Shown: piece after piece, positions 62,388 to 64,000 of the stretch | Position numbering within the stretch: position 1 is the stretch's first letter | Layout of the letters: each line of letters begins with the position of its first letter | DNA from: Meiothermus sp. QL-1 | GTDB lineage: Bacteria > Deinococcota > Deinococci > Deinococcales > Thermaceae | Direction: 5' to 3' | DNA: 64,000 nucleotides | Assembly: GCF_003351145.1 (NCBI RefSeq) | Contig: NZ_QQSV01000002.1 | Span: 1 to 64,000 of the forward strand | Position numbers and translations under genes: made by a program | The notes under the pieces: generated by a model | What the model was told of the DNA's origin: nothing | The model's database searches: none | Seen by the model: the letters and a program-made list of their open reading frames with translations, nothing else

Positions 62388-62669
62388 CTACTTGCGGACC
62401 AGCTTCTCGGTGAAGGGCAGCAGGCCGAGCACGCGGGCGCGCTTGATGGTGCGGGCCAGTTTGCGCTGCTCCTTGGCCGAAAGGCCGGTCCGGCGGCGGG
62501 GCAGGATCTTCCCCGTTTCCGAGAGGAAGCGCTTGAGAATCTCGACGTTCTTCACGTCGGTGAGGTCAAACGAGCCTACTGCAGCGGCCACTTTGGGCTT
62601 GCGGCTGCGGCGAACAATCTTTTCCTGCCGCTCGGTTTTGGCGGTACGGTTAGAAGCTTTCTTGCTCAA
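62388..62669 (-). CDS. rpsR: 30S ribosomal protein S18 (bS18)
   Basis: 93 residues. The core [42 protein letters not shown] is typical; the basic N-terminal tail is free of cysteine. S18 pairs with S6 on the platform. Its start overlaps the ssb stop by 4 bases. Confidence 0.96.
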   Translation of the reverse strand: MSKKASNRTAKTERQEKIVRRSRKPKVAAAVGSFDLTDVKNVEILKRFLSETGKILPRRRTGLSAKEQRKLARTIKRARVLGLLPFTEKLVRK

Positions 62670-63487
62670 AACGGTAACTCCTCCTCAGGTGGAAAATCCT
62701 CCAGGCCTTCGTCGATGTCTACCTTGCCCGCACGGCCATCGGCTTTCGCACTCTGGGAACCGCCCCCACCTGATCTGGCGGTTCCGCGGGCAAGGCGCTC
62801 GAGGCGGGAGAGCTCTACCCGGGTAACGTAGCGCTTGCTCCCGTCCTGAGCCGTCCAGGAGTCGTTCACCAGGCGCCCCAGGAAGAATACCCCTTCCCCT
62901 TCTTTGAGTTCGGACGCGTACTCGGCCAGCTCCCGCCAGGCCTGGGCCTCGATGAAATGGGTCTTCTCCTGTTCGCCACCCTGGCGCGTGCTGTAGCGTT
63001 CGTTGACCGCCAGGCCCAGCCGGGCAACAGCGATGCCCTGGGGGGTGTAGCGCAGCTCGGCGTCGCGGGTCAGGTTGCCCACCAGCATTACCATGTTGAG
63101 CCCTTCCCTGAGCCGTTCCTGCCCCCGGGCGTCGGTGAGGGTGGGGTTGGGCTTGCCCTCCAGGTTGAGCGCCTCCACCCGCTCAGCCCGGATCTCCAGG
63201 CTGCTCCGCTTCTGCCCTTCCTGCTCCCAGGTGCGGTACTCTAGCCGGCCGTCCACGAAGACGGCCATGCCGGCCTTCAGGCCCTCGTTCCAGAATTCGG
63301 CCATCCTGCCCAGGAGCTTGACCCGGTGGTACCAGGGCACCTCGCGGGGTTGGCCCTGCTCGTCGGTGAAGAGGTCGTTGCCGGCCAGGTTCAGTTCCAG
63401 CACCGCCAGCCCCCCGGGGGTGTAGCGCAGCTCGGGGGTTTGGGTCAGGGCACCGATCAGGGTAACGCGGTTGAGGCCTCGAGCCAT
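62666..63487 (-). CDS. ssb: Single-stranded DNA-binding protein with two OB folds
   Basis: 273 residues. Two OB folds repeat the pattern: [20 protein letters not shown] near residue 5 and [20 protein letters not shown] near residue 130. The C-terminal acidic tip ends PPEEELPF. As established for Deinococcus-Thermus, such Ssb acts as a dimer with four OB folds in total. It lies between rpsF and rpsR as in many bacteria. Confidence 0.96.
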   Translation of the reverse strand: MARGLNRVTLIGALTQTPELRYTPGGLAVLELNLAGNDLFTDEQGQPREVPWYHRVKLLGRMAEFWNEGLKAGMAVFVDGRLEYRTWEQEGQKRSSLEIRAERVEALNLEGKPNPTLTDARGQERLREGLNMVMLVGNLTRDAELRYTPQGIAVARLGLAVNERYSTRQGGEQEKTHFIEAQAWRELAEYASELKEGEGVFFLGRLVNDSWTAQDGSKRYVTRVELSRLERLARGTARSGGGGSQSAKADGRAGKVDIDEGLEDFPPEEELPF

Positions 63488-63560
63488 GGTTCTTGGTCCT
63501 TTCCGTCTGGGGCTTGCCGAGTTCCGCGCCGCTTTGCTCGAGGCTCAGAACTCACAGGGC

Positions 63561-63872
63561 TCACTTCTTCTGGCTGTTGCGCCACTCAGGGCGGTCGCGG
63601 AAGATGGCTACGCGACGCACGTGGTCGCGCAGGCGCAGCTCGCGCTCCAGCGCAGCGTTCTGGTTGCCGGCCATCTCCACAGTGTAGAAGACCACCCGGC
63701 CATCGGGGTCCTTCTGGATGGGGTAGGCCAGCTTGCGGTTGCCCCAGTCGTCCACATTTTTGATCTGGGCCCCGTGGCGCTCGAGGGTAGCCTTGATGCT
63801 CTCTAGCTCCTGCGCGGCCTGCGCCCCGTCCAGGTTGGGGTTGAGGACCAGGCTTACTTCGTACTGCGGCAT
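63561..63872 (-). CDS. rpsF: 30S ribosomal protein S6 (bS6)
   Basis: 103 residues from the ATG 5 bases after GGAGG; a GTG two codons earlier overlaps the binding site. The fold markers are QYEVSLVLNPNLD, WGNRKLAYPIQKDPDG and LRLRDHVRRVAIF. S6 forms a pair with S18 on the platform. It is the first gene of the operon; the leader contains two small hairpins. Confidence 0.96.
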   Translation of the reverse strand: MPQYEVSLVLNPNLDGAQAAQELESIKATLERHGAQIKNVDDWGNRKLAYPIQKDPDGRVVFYTVEMAGNQNAALERELRLRDHVRRVAIFRDRPEWRNSQKK

Positions 63873-63895
63873 GTTCACCTCCTCTCGCCAAGACT

Positions 63896-63943
63896 CCCCA
63901 GCTAAGCTGGGGGCACAAGGAAAATGAGCGACCCGCCTGGGTC
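63896..63943 (-). promoter_or_regulatory. rpsF leader with two hairpins
   Basis: CCCCAGC/GCTGGGG (63896-63912) and GACCC/GGGTC (63930-63943) form two short perfect stems in the 5' leader. S6:S18 represses its own operon through leader RNA in several bacteria. The conserved CCG bulge of that motif was not recognised here. Confidence 0.4.
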
Positions 63944-63954
63944 ACTAAGCCCTG

Positions 63955-63983
63955 AGTATAGCAGAAGCCCCTCTGCTGAGCCA
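63955..63983 (-). promoter_or_regulatory. Promoter of the rpsF operon
   Basis: TGCTATACT on the minus strand is a strong extended -10 box (TATACT at 63955-63960); a poor -35, TGGCTC, stands 17 bases upstream (63978-63983). It gives a leader of about 75 bases. Confidence 0.6.
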
Positions 63984-64000
63984 GCGGGCTAGAGCTTGTG

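Overview
The window comes from the chromosome of a high-GC thermophile of the Thermaceae (Deinococcus-Thermus), most likely Meiothermus or a close relative. Three things support this. Ribosomal proteins, SecY, MqnD, ArgB, L9 and S5 resemble the Thermus thermophilus proteins as I remember them. The cell uses the futalosine menaquinone route (mqnD), bacillithiol (bshC) and a two-OB-fold Ssb. Several ribosomal proteins nevertheless differ clearly from Thermus. No database search was possible, so the genus is an inference.

Layout. Bases 1-15806 (+) are the end of tuf followed by one long S10-spc-alpha ribosomal operon (rpsJ to rplQ, with secY, adk, map, infA and rpoA), closed by a strong intrinsic terminator. 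Most genes overlap or nearly touch, but a few spacers are longer and contain RNA structure, before rplB, rplX, rpsH, rpsE and rpsD. Bases 15.8-22.6 kb (-) hold two S41 peptidases, a SpoIID-like protein, bshC, a CRP-family regulator and mqnD, many with their own near-leaderless promoters. At 22.7 kb lies a broken small membrane-protein gene. Bases 22.9-32.85 kb (-) form a cobalamin operon behind a B12 riboswitch: btuF, btuC, cobO, cobN (fused to a thioredoxin-like ferredoxin domain), a fused AAA/VWA chelatase subunit and cobQ. Bases 32.9-37.96 kb hold an ABC-2 permease, a polyprenyl-phosphate sugar-phosphate transferase, upp, an ATP-grasp ligase and two unknown proteins. Bases 37.96-41.4 kb (-) are a TRAP-TAXI transporter. 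Bases 41.5-44.6 kb (+) carry an MFS transporter behind a perfect palindrome, an APH-type kinase and argB, with a tRNA-Val(CAC) on the other strand. The rest, to 59.2 kb, holds a DUF4091 lipoprotein, moaA, a patatin, two deoxynucleoside kinases, an HtrA protease, pyrD, an acyl-CoA dehydrogenase, an S1 protein, fabI, a cold-shock gene, surE, a sensor kinase, and cobD and cobC. Bases 59.2-64 kb (-) hold lon, a 40-residue membrane protein and the operon rpsF-ssb-rpsR-rplI.

How the parts fit. The first quarter is translation, secretion and transcription core machinery. The two cobalamin loci supply cobalt insertion, adenosylation, amidation and aminopropanol attachment, plus cobinamide or B12 uptake; the ATPase of the importer is not in the window. 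No stretch of more than 300 bases lacks a gene. No CRISPR array, insertion sequence, prophage or rRNA was seen.

The most interesting observations are the structured spacers inside the ribosomal operon, above all a perfect H-type pseudoknot before rpsD. Next are lineage-specific changes in L22, L17, S14 and S4, the ferredoxin-CobN fusion, an 11-bp helix that closes the whole B12 leader, and a recurring promoter layout in which a TANNNT box lies 6-8 nt before the start codon.
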